Assembly: GCA_022494885.1 (NCBI GenBank)
Contig: JAGVSM010004527.1
Location: 235,447 to 299,446, forward strand
Direction: 5' to 3'
Source of the DNA: Micrasema longulum
Lineage: Eukaryota; Arthropoda; Insecta; Trichoptera; Brachycentridae
Length of the DNA: 64,000 nt
Shown here: one piece after another, positions 8,318 to 20,059 of the stretch
Numbering within the stretch: position 1 is the first letter of the stretch
Layout: each line of letters opens with the position of its first letter
Made by a program: the position numbers and the translations under genes
The notes under the pieces: generated by a model
The model's input: the letters and a program-made list of their open reading frames with translations, nothing else
Database searches by the model: none
Told to the model about the DNA's origin: nothing

Positions 8318-11300
8318 AAGAATGGTTAGTGATTAAGGGTTAATTATTTATTTATTTATTTTAATTTCTGAAAACTTATTTTCTCACTAGTTACCGGGGG
8401 CGAATTCTCCTAATAACAGATTTTTTGCAGCTCACCAAATTTTTGACATAGAAAGTAATGTTTTATTTTCCATTATTATTAGAAAAAAATATATCACACG
8501 CCATCGTTTGCATTTCTTGCTTTAGTAAATTTACATCACATTTAGTTTAAAACTTCATTTCATACAGCGAGTCAGTGCGCTTTTATCGACCCAAATGATA
8601 ACTACTGGATTATACGAGCTTGCGCGGCCAAAGATAATACATGCATTTAATTACGTCCTTATACACCAAATTTCAGATTTTCGTTTGAAAATTACACTAA
8701 CAATTACTGTTGAAACTTGCAGCGTTCTTAAATTCAATTTAGTTTTTCAACACTCCTTCATAATGGCTTATATTCTTTTAAATAAAACTGTTTGACTGAA
8801 GACCATGCAAGGAGGGTAACATTATACGCACCGGTTATACGTGAGGAAGAGAACGAATATATTATGCCTTAACAAGAACGTTAGATTATAATAGTATTAT
8901 ACTTGGCAAGTCCTGTTCGGTGGTTTGAAAATAAGTTTATTGTAAAATAAATAATATTACAAACTGACGTTTTTATACTTAATATGAGCGTATTCGTAAA
9001 TCTTTTGGTGGGTTTTAAAAAACAAAGATTCGCTGAACAAAAATAAAATATATGCGAGTAATAAAATGTTTTTATGGAGACGATGACAGTTTAATTACAT
9101 GTTACTCTTCAGCACCTATTTAAACTTAAAAAATAATATTAAAGTTATGATAAAAACGTGTCTAGTGAATTAATAGTGAATAGTGTTAAGAGTAAATACA
9201 TATGTGTAAAGAATAATTTGAAGTATAATTTATATCGTTTCGTGAATTTTAAAGTGATATTAAACTCAACGAAATAATTTTTTTTAATTTTTTTTATTTA
9301 TTATTAGGTACTTGTTTTATGCAATAAGTTTTTTTTTTATTTGTTAATCAAATGTTTTTGTTAAATTAAAAAATATTTAAACCAAAATTGTTTGCCGCTA
9401 GCGCCATTTGTTACACGTTATTTATCAAATATAAAATATACATTTTTTTGGATATACCATACTACCGCTATGGACATTTTTTCATAATTTTCGCAGCTTA
9501 CCAATCTTAAAAATTAACCGCTTGCTAGGTACAAATCCAGAGAGCGTTAATGAAATATCAGAGTTGTAACATCATTAGAATAAAATAAATAAATAGTATG
9601 CACCAATATTGAAATAATAAAGACCAATATAAAAAATGGATAAAATACAGTGCTTGACTAGAAAAATTTGGACACTCAAAATATTGTTAGGTTTAAACAA
9701 ACATATTTTAACACAGCGAGATTTTTTAAGATTAGTCGCAGCGTTGAATAGATATTTGTAATACAATATACAAAACTAGTTTTTTAGCAGTAAACGTACA
9801 TACTTATGTACATGTTACGATTCGTAAAACATTGAGGAAACAATAAAAACCTCATTAGTATGTTTTATGTCAGAAAAATGAAATAGAAATTTGTTCCTGC
9901 TGTAATTGGAAACGTTGATGGAATAATAAATCCTTGTTTGACGTTGGGAATATCTTTTCTTCCTAAACGTCTCAATGTTACGTAATATGTTGTACAATGA
10001 AACAATTCTTAACCCGTGTATAAATAATGTAATGTGCCTACATTATATAAAAATTATATGAATGGGTTGTAAATTTTATAAATAAATAATAATGTCAACG
10101 ATACTAGATTCCGTTTTCAATTTCTATGTGACTTTCAGAATTTTCCACGTTAGAATTATTTTCATACAACGAAATATTGTAAAAAAATCTATTCCAAACG
10201 AAAAGAATTTTTGTGATAATGATTGTGAACTTAAAATGTGCCAACAAGTACATATATACTCCTGAAGAATGCATCTCCATAATGGAGTCATCCAGGAAAA
10301 AATCCTCCGGCTGTCATAAAGATGGAAAAGGAAGATTTTTGGGTACCGTTTTTCAGCACTAGGGATGACTGACGAAGTTAATGGATTTATTATGGAATTC
10401 TGAAGAATATGAGGCTGGTCCGTAAGAAGAGAAAATGTTAAATTTACTTAGGTACATTCTGAAATTTATAACAGCGTTTCTTACGTAAGTACCTGTTAAA
10501 AAAAAATTCCGAGAGTAAAATTTAGTAAACTATTCTTATTTTATCTCTTTTTTTAAATTTTGCTGAAATTCGACATAAAAAAAGCCTACTGCTATCATTT
10601 ACCACAAACTTGTAATGTTTCTTGAGGAGAATAATTAACCCATGCCTACAAATATTTTGACATACTCCAAATTATGTTTGAAATTAATTTGGATTAAAAT
10701 AATAAAACACGGAGATGACCTTCGCGCCCTTTTTTAAGATGACGCCATCGCTATGTTTCACCACTCGATTCCATCGAACTTTCGGTCCAATGAGTCACAT
10801 CACCCCTAATTGATCATTTCGGTTGGTATAATATAGAAATATGTAGCTGGTTTCGTGAAATATCTCAAACAATATTATAACCTGTCGCAACGACGCACCA
10901 CCAACATTGTACTGTTCAATATTTAGACATATCTGAGGAACAAAATTTACTTAAGAACTGCTGTTTATTTTATAACATAAGTAATAATCCCGGGCCAGGA
11001 AATGTATGTGATAAATACCTTGGCGTAATCTTGAGTGATTTAATAAACGGAAAGTACCATTTATAACCAACGATTATTTTTAATTAACATGCTCATCAGT
11101 TGTTTCATTTATAACTGAATTATCGCTATCTTTGTAGCCTTGTATCCGTTATAATGATCATTTGAGACGTGTCTGAATATTTTAACAAATTACTTATATG
11201 TAATTAGCCCTTTTCATTGGCTGAGCGAGGGAGTCGATGAATCTTTTACAACCCTTTAAAGTTAACTTGACATCTTGGTGGAGTTATTGCTGTTAAGAGC

Positions 11301-12085
11301 CCACCCAACCAACTGGGTTTAAAGGGCCCTTACTTGCAACACTGAGATAGCGGAAGACATTGAGATACTGTATGGAGGTAGAAATTCTCACTTAAAGATT
11401 AATTTAGCGGTCCCGTACAGTATTTTTATCTAGTTAGCTGGTGACCATGGGAGAAATGCCTAGAGAGTGTAAGTATTTGAGAAGTCATACTACAAACATT
11501 GCCGTGTTAAACGCGTAAAACACTATTTCAAACCAAATACAAGATCAGTTCCGGAACCTTCGTTGAATGGAACACAAGACGGGTGATTAGTGCGACATTT
11601 AGTGTATAGGTACCTCTATATCTATGTAATAACTCAAAAGTATAACAAATATGAAAACAAGAATCTATTTACAAAAAGACAAAACAACCATTTGTTTTCG
11701 ACTGTGTCACAAAACAAGCCATTATAAAAACATTGTTCTTGGAGCCGCCTCCTTAATCATTACGAAAATACAAAGAAAATAAAGAATTTCCAAATTAAAA
11801 CCATGGTGAAGAGTGCAAGCAATACTCGCAAAGTCTCATCAGCTAGCGTCTCCTTTGTATTTCGCGCAAGGGCGGTTCTTTTGTTATGTATAATTATTGT
11901 TAGTCAGATTTTGAAAAGGAAATGAAAATGTCCAGTCAAAAGGAAACTCAACAGGTCTCCAGGAATATTTTTTCATCGACGATTTTTTCATGGTCGAATA
12001 AAAGTATTTTTTCTTATGTTAGAAAATTAAACCTCCAAATTTATTTGAGCACTAAAAGGTCTTTTGTTATTCATACACTAAGTGA
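8318..12085. other. Long AT-rich stretch with no supported feature
   Basis: About 3.8 kb without a recognisable gene, RNA or repeat match within the window. A 40-residue frame with a good start context (ACCATGG at 11801-11807) runs 11803-11925 with a hydrophobic second half, but nothing identifies it as real. The 11.2-11.5 kb part has somewhat higher GC and no assignable content. Confidence 0.4.
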
Positions 12086-12089
12086 ACAT

Positions 12090-12275
12090 TAGAACTGGTT
12101 GCATCATCTAAGCAGAATGTGATGTTAACGACTTTATCTCCCTCAGTCCTAGATTCAACCCTTCCTCCATACTTAAAAACGTTTTTTTTAAATATTTGTG
12201 TGAGAAAAGTTTATTTTATTAAATGTTGTTGTGATATATTTAGTTACAAAGATGTCGAACTTGCTTTGTTTATTT
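12090..12275. repeat. Repeat H, copy 1 (diverged)
   Basis: Shares GCATCATCTAAGCAG then ATGTGATGTTAACGAC, a CTTAAAAACG stretch and GTCGAACTTGCTTTGTTT with 21.29-21.51 kb, in the same order and orientation. In the second copy the minus strand resembles a LINE palm box (HADD), so this is probably an old LINE fragment. Confidence 0.4.
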
Positions 12276-12284
12276 AAAAAAAAA

Positions 12285-12870
12285 TATAAGTACGGCAGAC
12301 AGCTGTAGAAAAGTGAAACTGAGATAAAAGCACTTTTGTGAATAGAGAGCATCATCAATTTCACACAACAGTTGGAATGTTTTTTTTAAATAGAAAAAAG
12401 AATTTAATTACATATTTGACTACTTTAAATGATTTTATAAAGCTGGTTGACCACACAACATAAGATGTGCATTTTGTAGAATACAGCCAGTCCTAGTGAA
12501 AATCTGCAATTTTTGACGACAGGTATAATGTTGAAAACAGACAACGGTTGTGGACGTTTTCTGCTGATTGTAAAAAAATATTGTAACTTAAGTTTTATTG
12601 CTGAAGTTGACTTTGGCTGTTTTCTGTTGAATGTGTTATTAATAATCATCCATACCGTTAGACTTTTCTAGTGCAGTGCGTGTTTTCTGCAAATTGAAAA
12701 AATGCCATTTTTGTGATCAACTCTATTTTAAAAAGCTGATAATTTCAGTTTTTGGTATTAAAGTGGCCAAGTATTTTTAGCACAACATAAAGTTGACCTT
12801 ACTGCACCCGATAACAGCAATATCGCATTTTTTCTAAATTGTAAACTAGCTCTTTTCTGAAGTATTTATG
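12285..12870. repeat. Old, longer copy of the 5.49 kb MITE family
   Basis: Left part has AAACTGAGATAAAAGCAC and TTGGAATGTTTT; right part has GCAAATTG, ATGCCATTTTTGTGATC, TTAGCACAACATA and CCTTACTGCACCCGATAACA, matching the 5.49-5.91 kb element in the same order. The terminal inverted repeats are poorly preserved. The middle holds about 170 extra bases with repeated TTTTCTG motifs. Confidence 0.5.
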
Positions 12871-13273
12871 AATTATTAACAGACTTATTAAGTCTATTTA
12901 ACAATGTTTAATACATTTAATTATAATAAATACAAATACAATTAAAATAAAATACAACTGATGAAAATTGAAGCTAGGACAAAATAATCAATAATAATTA
13001 GTACCACTTGACAAGATCTGGTCTATCTTAGTGATTGTTTAAATGTAAAAAGACTTGCACTCAAAAGTCCAGATTTTGTCTTTAGTTTACAATGCGACAA
13101 AATCATGACATTGGTGCATGCAAGTATGATTATTGTCTGTAAAAAGTGAATGATAGAGAACGTTAATTTAGATAAGTTCTTGTAAATGCTTTTTTTTCTT
13201 TAAAATGTTGTTATATGTCCTCCGATTGGGCAAACTTAAAATAGTGTTGAACAAACATACTTTGTCATAGTCC

Positions 13274-13815
13274 TTAAAATGTAAAATGATTAGAATGACA
13301 GCTGTCAAACTCAAATCAAGAGTGATGGGAAATTACGATCACTGATCATGACCGATCAAATTGATTTTATCAGTTTGTTCATGCAAACATTAAACTCTGT
13401 TTCCGAAAATTGATAAAAAAAACGCAAAAACAAGCCTATTATAGTGTGTTGAATACAATTATTAACCAAAAATAAGAAATTTATACTTTTTTCGTGAGCA
13501 TTATCAAACGAAGTTTTTTTTTATTCGATCTATTTACATTGATCAATTTGTCCCATCTCTAACGTTTTTGCAAAATGATGTAACATAGTAAGAACGTCGT
13601 TAATAATTAGTTTTATTTTAGTTTTTTTTAGTTAGAATGCTAATTTTTTATATATATGTTGATCTATATGTCAAGAATTGTATTAAAAAAATAAATTAAC
13701 TCACCAAATACGAATGATTTTTCGTGTGTCAATATAAATTACTCCTTAGACGTTACTACAAAGTTATGTCGTCAGTTTTTCTGACAACTGTCATTCTAAT
13801 CATTTTACATTTTAA
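13274..13815. mobile_element. MITE with near-perfect 34-bp terminal inverted repeats
   Basis: 13274-13307 (TTAAAATGTAAAATGATTAG then AATGACAGCTGTCA) and the reverse complement of 13782-13815 differ at one position. Similarity continues weakly outward for about ten bases on both sides. The interior (about 475 bp) encodes nothing recognisable, so this is a non-autonomous DNA element. I could not identify a target duplication, so the superfamily is open. Confidence 0.7.
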
Positions 13816-14283
13816 AGACAATAGTGAGCAAAACTCTCCTTTAGAAAATCTTTTTCTTTGTTGAGATGTCTGTCAATGTATTACTGTTTTTTTATACATC
13901 TCGTATCGGAAGGAGAAAATTAGTTCATACCATTAGGCCTCGCTTTAATAAACTTGAAAATTCGAGATAGTTTGCCTAGAAAACTATTAATTTACTCCGA
14001 ACAAGTTGATAAATGTAGTTAACCAACTTTTCTTGCGCCTTTAGTACCCCACTTCGTCCACTTTCCTTACATAATGCCTAAATTCTTTTATTTTCTGGAA
14101 AATTTCCATTTAAAAGAACTTTAAAACTCTCAAAGTATTTTTTTACAAAAGAACATCCTTAAAAAACATTCAATGACGCTTGAACGTATTTTTTTAGAAT
14201 AAAAAACATCTTTCTAAATAGATTTTAGAAAATAAAAGCAGTTTCTTACGTTTTAACCACTAAATAATATTTATTTAAAGAGG

Positions 14284-14411
14284 TGCTTTACACAAGAATA
14301 TATCATTGTCCCTTCGTGTTGCAAAAAAATATCAAGATACGCTGTATTTGGTATACAAATGCAGTGGCCTATGCACTAGAGGTGCAAATAAGGGTCCGAT
14401 GATGATGATTT
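14284..14411 (+). repeat. SINE-A, internally deleted 3' half
   Basis: TTTACACAAGAATATATCA and TTGTCCCT match the SINE-A middle, followed directly by ATCAAGATACGCTG, GCAGTGGCCTATGCACTA and a GATGATGATGATT tail. The central segment between these parts is missing compared with 57.5 kb. Confidence 0.65.
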
Positions 14412-15526
14412 AAACACTATAAGTAAATGCTACTGAATTATAATAAATAAATTTAAAATATAGAAAATATAACGTTGTCCTCAACAATAAAAAAAAAAAC
14501 AGAGATAGCGGATAACGATACACTTGCAATTATTCATGTTACAAAGAAATATACAAATTTCTTTCGTTTGTATTATTAAAAAGCAACTTATTACCAAAGA
14601 TTCGACATACATTAAAAAAAAACTCATTAATCTATTCATTCAAAATTACACTCGTTTACCTATTTGTGAATTTATTTAGGCTTTTCAAACTGTGTCCGTG
14701 TTAAGCCATAATAATTGACAATAAAAAATACTTCATTTAATTATAATAACATGTGATGCATTTGAAATACAATCCAAAAAAACAAAGTATACAAATAATA
14801 GATAATAAAATGCCAAAACTTAAAAAAATAAAAGAAAATAAATATTATTTTTAAAAATAGGAATTTAGTTACATGTATTATCAAATACACAAAATAATAA
14901 TATAAATAAAATTAATGGAAAATAATACAAAAACATAATTGAAATGATAAAAATTGAGATATGGTCTCAATGAACTAACTCTATAGTAAGAAATAGAGGT
15001 TATTAATAATATGTTGTTGTTATCAAAAACATTTTTCACTTTGTGATATGACATTTTACATTTATATGTTTATAAAGTATAAATCACTTTAATTTTGAGT
15101 TACGCGCCGACCGGTTTCGAGGTTTGAGACAATTAAGAACGATTAGAAATTAGTAAAGCAATTAATAAAAAACTTCAAATAATAAATAATTAATTAAATT
15201 TAACTTTAGTCCTCTTTTAAAAACAACCCTGTTATTTTTCATTTAATCTTCTTTCTCTGTATTTCATTCATTTTTCTGTCTCTTTCGTGAAAAAAAATTA
15301 TAATATAAATAGCAACGCGTGTAATAATAAGTTAGTTTCATTTCTGATGATGAGAAAATTAAAGTGGTTTATACAAATTAAAAACATATAAGTGTACTCG
15401 TAATATATAGTATGTCAAATAACAGAAAGTACTAGTTTATAGAATACAAAAATGAAAAAACATCAAAATATCTCGATATAATGGGCAAATAAAAGTCTTA
15501 AAAGAAAGCAGATTGGTCAATTTTTA

Positions 15527-15850
15527 CTAGTCTCTAACTTTAAAATGATTCACAACATCGTCCCTATCGATGTGCAGCAGCCAATTGGAAACATTTTTCA
15601 AAAACAAAATGGCCTTTGTAAAGTTCCTCGAAATCGAAGCTTTTTTCATGACACACAACGTTAATATATCTGTGCACACAACTAAATACTTATGCGTAGC
15701 ATCACGTCTGTTCATGATAAAAGTCCGTCAACTACCCACGAATTTAGACGCCATTTTCTTTACCCTAGCAACGTGTCTATTTAATAATACGTCATTGCTA
15801 AATGCATGTTTCTTCTTTAAGGGTGTAAGCTGTGGTTAGCTAACGCCCGT
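15527..15850. other. Moderately GC-rich segment with overlapping open frames; weak exon candidate
   Basis: A 62-codon frame on the minus strand (15527-15715) overlaps an 89-codon frame on the plus strand (15570-15839). Base composition is more balanced than in the flanks. Neither translation resembles a protein or retroelement I recognise. Read on the minus strand, the region just upstream includes AAAATGGCGTCT near 15750. It may be an unrelated exon, a diverged repeat, or chance. Confidence 0.2.
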
Positions 15851-16009
15851 TGTACCCATACACATACAACAAGATAGTATAATTTACAGGGTGGCCAGAC
15901 ACTCGAGGTAAAAAAATGTGGTGATAGAACGCACTTAAACCTGTAAAATAATGGTTAATTATGTTCAGTTAAATGTTTACCGTTTTCAATATTTACATTT
16001 ATATCTATT

Positions 16010-16312
16010 ATCAGGTACCTGGGCAGTATCATCACTGAGAATCTAGACCTCGACACAGAGATAAACTGCAAAATAGAAGCGGCCCGTACAGCAAGTGTTT
16101 GTAATATGCCATACTTCTGCTTGGCATAAAAGGGAAGATAAAGAGACGTAGAAGGGTCAGATGAAAACAGCTTTCCTGGCTTCGAAACATGCGAACATGT
16201 ACCAGGATTAGAACTGCGGAGGAGCTGTTTTGCACTGTTAAGGATAAGAAAGCTTTCTCCCGAGTGGTCGTCAGCGTCGCATTGTGGAACCAAATTCAAA
16301 ATTCACGAAAAA
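16010..16312 (+). mobile_element. LINE-G relic, C-terminal part with internal deletion
   Basis: YLGSIITENLDLDTEINCKI (16012-16071) is the reverse transcriptase thumb start of an insect LINE. After a stop and a deletion, frames give QLSWLRNMRTC, RTAEELFCTV and KAFSRVVVSVA, the extreme C-terminus. The same C-terminal signature recurs at 36.2 and 56.9 kb and its upstream part at 34.9 kb. The copy is truncated and frameshifted. Confidence 0.6.
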
Positions 16313-16649
16313 AAGTAGAATGTGTAAAGTTTTTTAAACCGCATTCTTAATATATTTAACTCACACACTGATAAATTGTGTATTAAAGTGTGTTTTTCAA
16401 TCCAAAAATTGCTTTCATGGAGTGAAACAAAAAACACTGTGAAATCACACGTGGATCTGTTGCTTAAGTCGGTTACAATTGTGAGCGGAAGCGTGTATTC
16501 CCGTGTTTTATTTTAGCGATTATATTTTTTTAAAATAATTATGAAGCAACAGATATACTTTTAATAACTAAAATACGCATATTTATGATGAAATGTTCTA
16601 GTTAAATACAGAAAAACTTTTTCACAACTTTTTTGCGAAAAAAAATATT

Positions 16650-17690
16650 TGCGTTTATTTATTTATTTTATTTTTTTATTTTATTTATTTGGATAACCAA
16701 CAGCTATAATTATATCATATTTATATAACAAAACAAATAACAAATAAGCCAATTACAGGTTTTCACAAGTAGCATCACAGTAAGTTAAAAAAAGATTCTC
16801 GAACATAAAATGAATAGTAATTAAATGTAAATTTAAAAGAAAAGAAAAAAAATACTACGAGTTATTTTGAAAGCAAACGCCGCACGTTATTAAGATTATT
16901 TTCAAATAAATCTATGTTAAATGATTTATTTAGTACATTAAAATTATTAAAAGTTCGCCACAAATATGAATTTTGCCTATAATTAGATGAAACAAGAGGT
17001 ATGTGAAGAAGAGGGTTATTTCTTAAAACTTTGGAAGGAACATTGATAGAAAGTTTGCAAAGTAGTTCAGGACAGTCAATTGAACCAGAGGCAATTTTAA
17101 GTAAATAAATTATATCCGCTATTTCACGACGTTTTTGCAGAGGCAGTAGGTGATGTTTTTTACATATATGAATATACTGGTCAGATTTAAACTCAAGTTT
17201 CAACCGGAAACACATGAACTTTACGATTTTTTTTTTTAATATTTTCAATGCGTGATATCTGCACATTGTACATAGGATTCCATATTTGTGATGCATATTC
17301 TAAGTTGCTTCGCACTAATGTACAGTAAAGGATTTTAAGTGTCTTTGCCATAGTGAACGACGTAGAGCTACGCATACCAAAGCCAAGCGCACGCGATGAC
17401 TTTTTTATGATGCTGTCAACATGGGCGTCAAAAAGAAATTTACTATCATGGAAGACACCTAGATCCTTTACACATAATGAGCGTTGGAGGTTTTGACCCT
17501 TAAGCACATAGTTAGTACGTAAAAAATTTACTTTGCGACTAAATGTAATAACTGAACACTTAAAAGGATTAAGGTCCAAGCAGTTGGAGTTGCAGTAATC
17601 CTCTAGACGGTCGAGATCTGACTGCAGATCAAAGACGTCAGCTGGTTTATAATACACTTCCGCCCCCTGCCCTAGCCATTTTGCAGAAAT
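16650..17690 (-). mobile_element. LINE-J (Jockey-like) relic, RT C-terminal half to 3' tail
   Basis: The minus-strand frame 17657-17193 carries LQSDLDRLEDYC, FKCSVITFSRK and LGVFHDSKFLFDAHVD, then IKKSSRALGF and LYCTLVRSNLEYASQIWNP, the region after the YADD box of Jockey-clade reverse transcriptases. A shift in a T run near 17231-17240 leads into the second frame (17296-16862) with YIHICKKHHLLPLQKRR, IDCPELL and a terminal region. The 3' end lies in an (AAAT)n-like tail at 16650-16690. The catalytic YADD is absent. It is one of the better-preserved LINE copies here but inactive. Confidence 0.8.
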
Positions 17691-17931
17691 ATTATTTCAT
17701 ATGTCTAGTAAAGAACCTGTTAAAGTTATATTCAAGTTCAATTGGCTTTTCAAGATTTTTTTTACGTAAACATGACGTTCTGATTGTTTTCATGGTCCTG
17801 GAGTCATAGAATTAGCTTTGAAACCAATTGGAGAACTTTCGAAAGAAACAAGAAAGGAGCTGGAAATAAAAACGTGAAACGTTTTGTATAAGTTTTGCGA
17901 GGAAATCCTCAAGGAAATTCATTTGAATTAT

Positions 17932-17965
17932 TTATGTCTAGTATGTGTTTATGTCTAGTATGTGT
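17932..17965 (+). repeat. 17-bp perfect tandem duplication
   Basis: TTATGTCTAGTATGTGT occurs twice back to back (17932-17948 and 17949-17965), ten bases before the hammerhead-like motif at 17975. Confidence 0.8.
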
Positions 17966-17974
17966 TTGTGTGTA

Positions 17975-18020
17975 GACCGGTCTGAAGATGCCCATTAGAG
18001 GGTGAAAGCACTAATTGTTC
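17975..18020 (+). ncRNA. Hammerhead-like motif, copy 2 (core bases intact)
   Basis: Order of elements: GACCGGT (17975-17981), CTGAAGA (17982-17988, matches the CTGANGA core), a GCCC/GGGT stem with a six-base loop, GAAA (18004-18007), AGCACT then A, and ATTGTTC (18014-18020), which pairs with the first segment at six of seven positions counting G-U. This is the layout of a type I hammerhead with a minimal stem III. The 6-mer differs by one base from the palindrome AGCGCT, which could allow pairing between two molecules. One unpaired base lies between the core and stem II, unlike the canonical fold, so activity is uncertain. Confidence 0.4.
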
Positions 18021-18180
18021 AAAATAAATAAGTGTACCAAGTATTTTTAATATTAATAGCCTTTATGTAAATATAAGTTATTACATCATTATAATGAAAT
18101 ATGCTTCTTATATCCTCGAATCTCTTTTCATCTTTACACCAAGATTTACCAAAGAATGTCAAGTAGACGAAAGTGAACAT

Positions 18181-18440
18181 TTTCGATACCTCTATATTTT
18201 CGCATTCAATAGAAGAAATAAAGCTGCCAAAGCTGCTCGCGATATTTGCGATGTATATGGAAAATAGGTTTTGAATTATTGATTAATTGGTATTGACATC
18301 ATATAAATATTGTGCCCGTATTTTTCCAAATACAAGAGGACAAAAAACAAATTAAGCATATAAGTCAAATACACAAATATCGCGAACAGATTTGGCAGCT
18401 TTATTTCCTCGATTGAACGCGAACAAAAGAAGATGTAGAA
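18181..18440. mobile_element. Long-hairpin MITE
   Basis: The left arm 18181-18256 and right arm 18368-18440 are inverted repeats. The best-matched part is TTCGCATTCAAT, GAAATAAAGCTGCCAAA and TCGCGATATTTG on the left against TTCGCGTTCAAT, GAAATAAAGCTGCCAAA and TCGCGATATTTG in the reverse complement of the right. Arms of about 55-75 bp flank a 110-bp loop. No coding content. This is a palindromic MITE-like repeat; no second copy was found here. Confidence 0.65.
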
Positions 18441-18830
18441 ACCCTCCCCCCCTTTCTAGTATTTTTACATTCTATTTTAAAGCCTTGTTATCTTAAACAA
18501 TAATATATGTAACGTAAAAGCATATACTATACCTTATATAGCAGAAAATTTTCTTTCGAATTACGTACAAACCTTAACCATTTGGTTTTACTTTTGGTAC
18601 TGAGTTTTTAGAAATTTAAATGTAATTCCTAAAAGGTATCTCATCCACTTGATCTCAATTTTTTGTGTGATAAAATATTATGTACGTAAATTATTGTTAT
18701 AGGAAAAGAAAAATAAAAATAAATAATTATTTGTCCAGTAAAATATATTTTAGGTAATTGAAGTGTAGCCAAGGGAAAACATTAAAAGTAAATCTGAAAC
18801 ATCTTCAAAACGGTAAACATTTTACCGACT

Positions 18831-19352
18831 AACAATGTTTTGAGTTTGTCCAAATTTTTCTAGACAGAGACTAGATTCAAACCCCAGGGAGCTGTTAGTA
18901 TTTACACAATACAACAGAGATAATTATTTTTTATAGAAAGGAATATAGAAGTCTAGGCATCCACAGCATTGAAAGCTTCCTGGGGGGTTGAATACAGTCC
19001 TTGTCTACAAAAATTTGGACAAACTCAAAATATTGTTGATAAATCCACCTGGTCTAAGAAGTACATAAATTGAGAAATATTTCCAGGCGTTGCCTAGTTT
19101 GTAGGGGAAATAGTTCAACAATATGAGTCTCACCCGCAACAATAAAGGTTTCAGCTCTTTTACTTCACAAACGTCAACGGATAAAAGAATCGAAGGAATA
19201 CAGATGTCCAAATGTAGTCATAATGGTAAATATTACTCAGGGTGTAATGTGGCCACTTAAACCAGCCAATAACAGGTCATAAGCTTTGTGGATGCCTAGA
19301 CTTCTGTATTTCCTTATATAAAAAGTTCTTGATCTCCGTTGAATTATGTTAA
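18831..19352. repeat. Family C: reverse fragment joined to a full forward unit
   Basis: 18831-18967 is reverse oriented (AATGTTTTGAGTTTGTCC, CCCCAGGGAGCTG, ACAACAGAGATA, GTCTAGGCATCCACAG). At about 18970 the orientation flips to a forward unit starting CTTCCTGGGGGGTTGAAT and running through GGCGTTGCCTAGTTTG, TAAAGGTTTCAGCTC and GTGGCCACTTAAACCAGCC to ATCTCCGTTGAATTATG at 19350. This is the same fold-back geometry as at 3.4-4.0 kb, with a different breakpoint. Confidence 0.75.
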
Positions 19353-20059
19353 TTTTACCAATAATAAACCCTTGTTATACAGGTCCTAGAATGTTCTATT
19401 ACCACATTTTTTTACCCCCAGTTTCAAGCCATACTGTATAGTTTTATCGTAGATGAACACGTGGTTTTCTGAAAACGTGGAATTTAGAGCGTTCATATCC
19501 TAGAACGTCGAATCAGACATCTCACGGTTTCCTTTGGAGCTGCAAATCATTCTCGTGCCGTTGAAAAGCAAATCAAACAGTAAATTTCGTATTTGCTTCT
19601 CAATTCTGTATATCAACTAACAGAAATTCACATGAATTATTTGCTACCGATTCCCACCGTCTCACTGGCTGACACATTATTTTCAAGGATTAATGTTGTA
19701 TTTGATATTTGCATAATTTGCATTTATTTTGCTAAGTAAATGTACGCAAAATCTCAGACGGCATTGTAAGGAGTATAAATTAGTAGCGAAATCATGTAAG
19801 TTTTTTTTATTTATTTATTAATATAAAAATACAAATAACAAAAAACATTATAACGTATCCCTAACTGTATGAGGCCAAGAGCCCTGTGTTGAGTTTGGAA
19901 AGCATGCATATTTTTACAGAATACTTTAAATAAAAATTATTGCATTAACATAAATTTTAATTAACATCTGGACAACACGCTTAGTAGTATATAAATCTAT
20001 GCAATGTCTCGCAGTAGTCTCCTGCAATGGACTCTTTCCTAAGACAAATGTAAACTTGA
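19353..20059. other. No supported feature
   Basis: AT-rich sequence between a family C copy and a LINE relic. No coding pattern or repeat match was seen. Confidence 0.4.

Noticed and set aside
10393..10430. CTGAAGA followed by GAAAA, as another hammerhead candidate
   Set aside because: No stem II or closing stem can be formed.
11803..11925. 40-residue open frame with good start context
   Set aside because: Too short, no homology recognised, no splice or promoter evidence; chance frames of this size are common.
15105..15130. Further hammerhead-like remnant (CGAAACCGGTCGG on the minus strand)
   Set aside because: The CTGANGA part and the closing stem are missing, so only the GAAACCGGT block is present.
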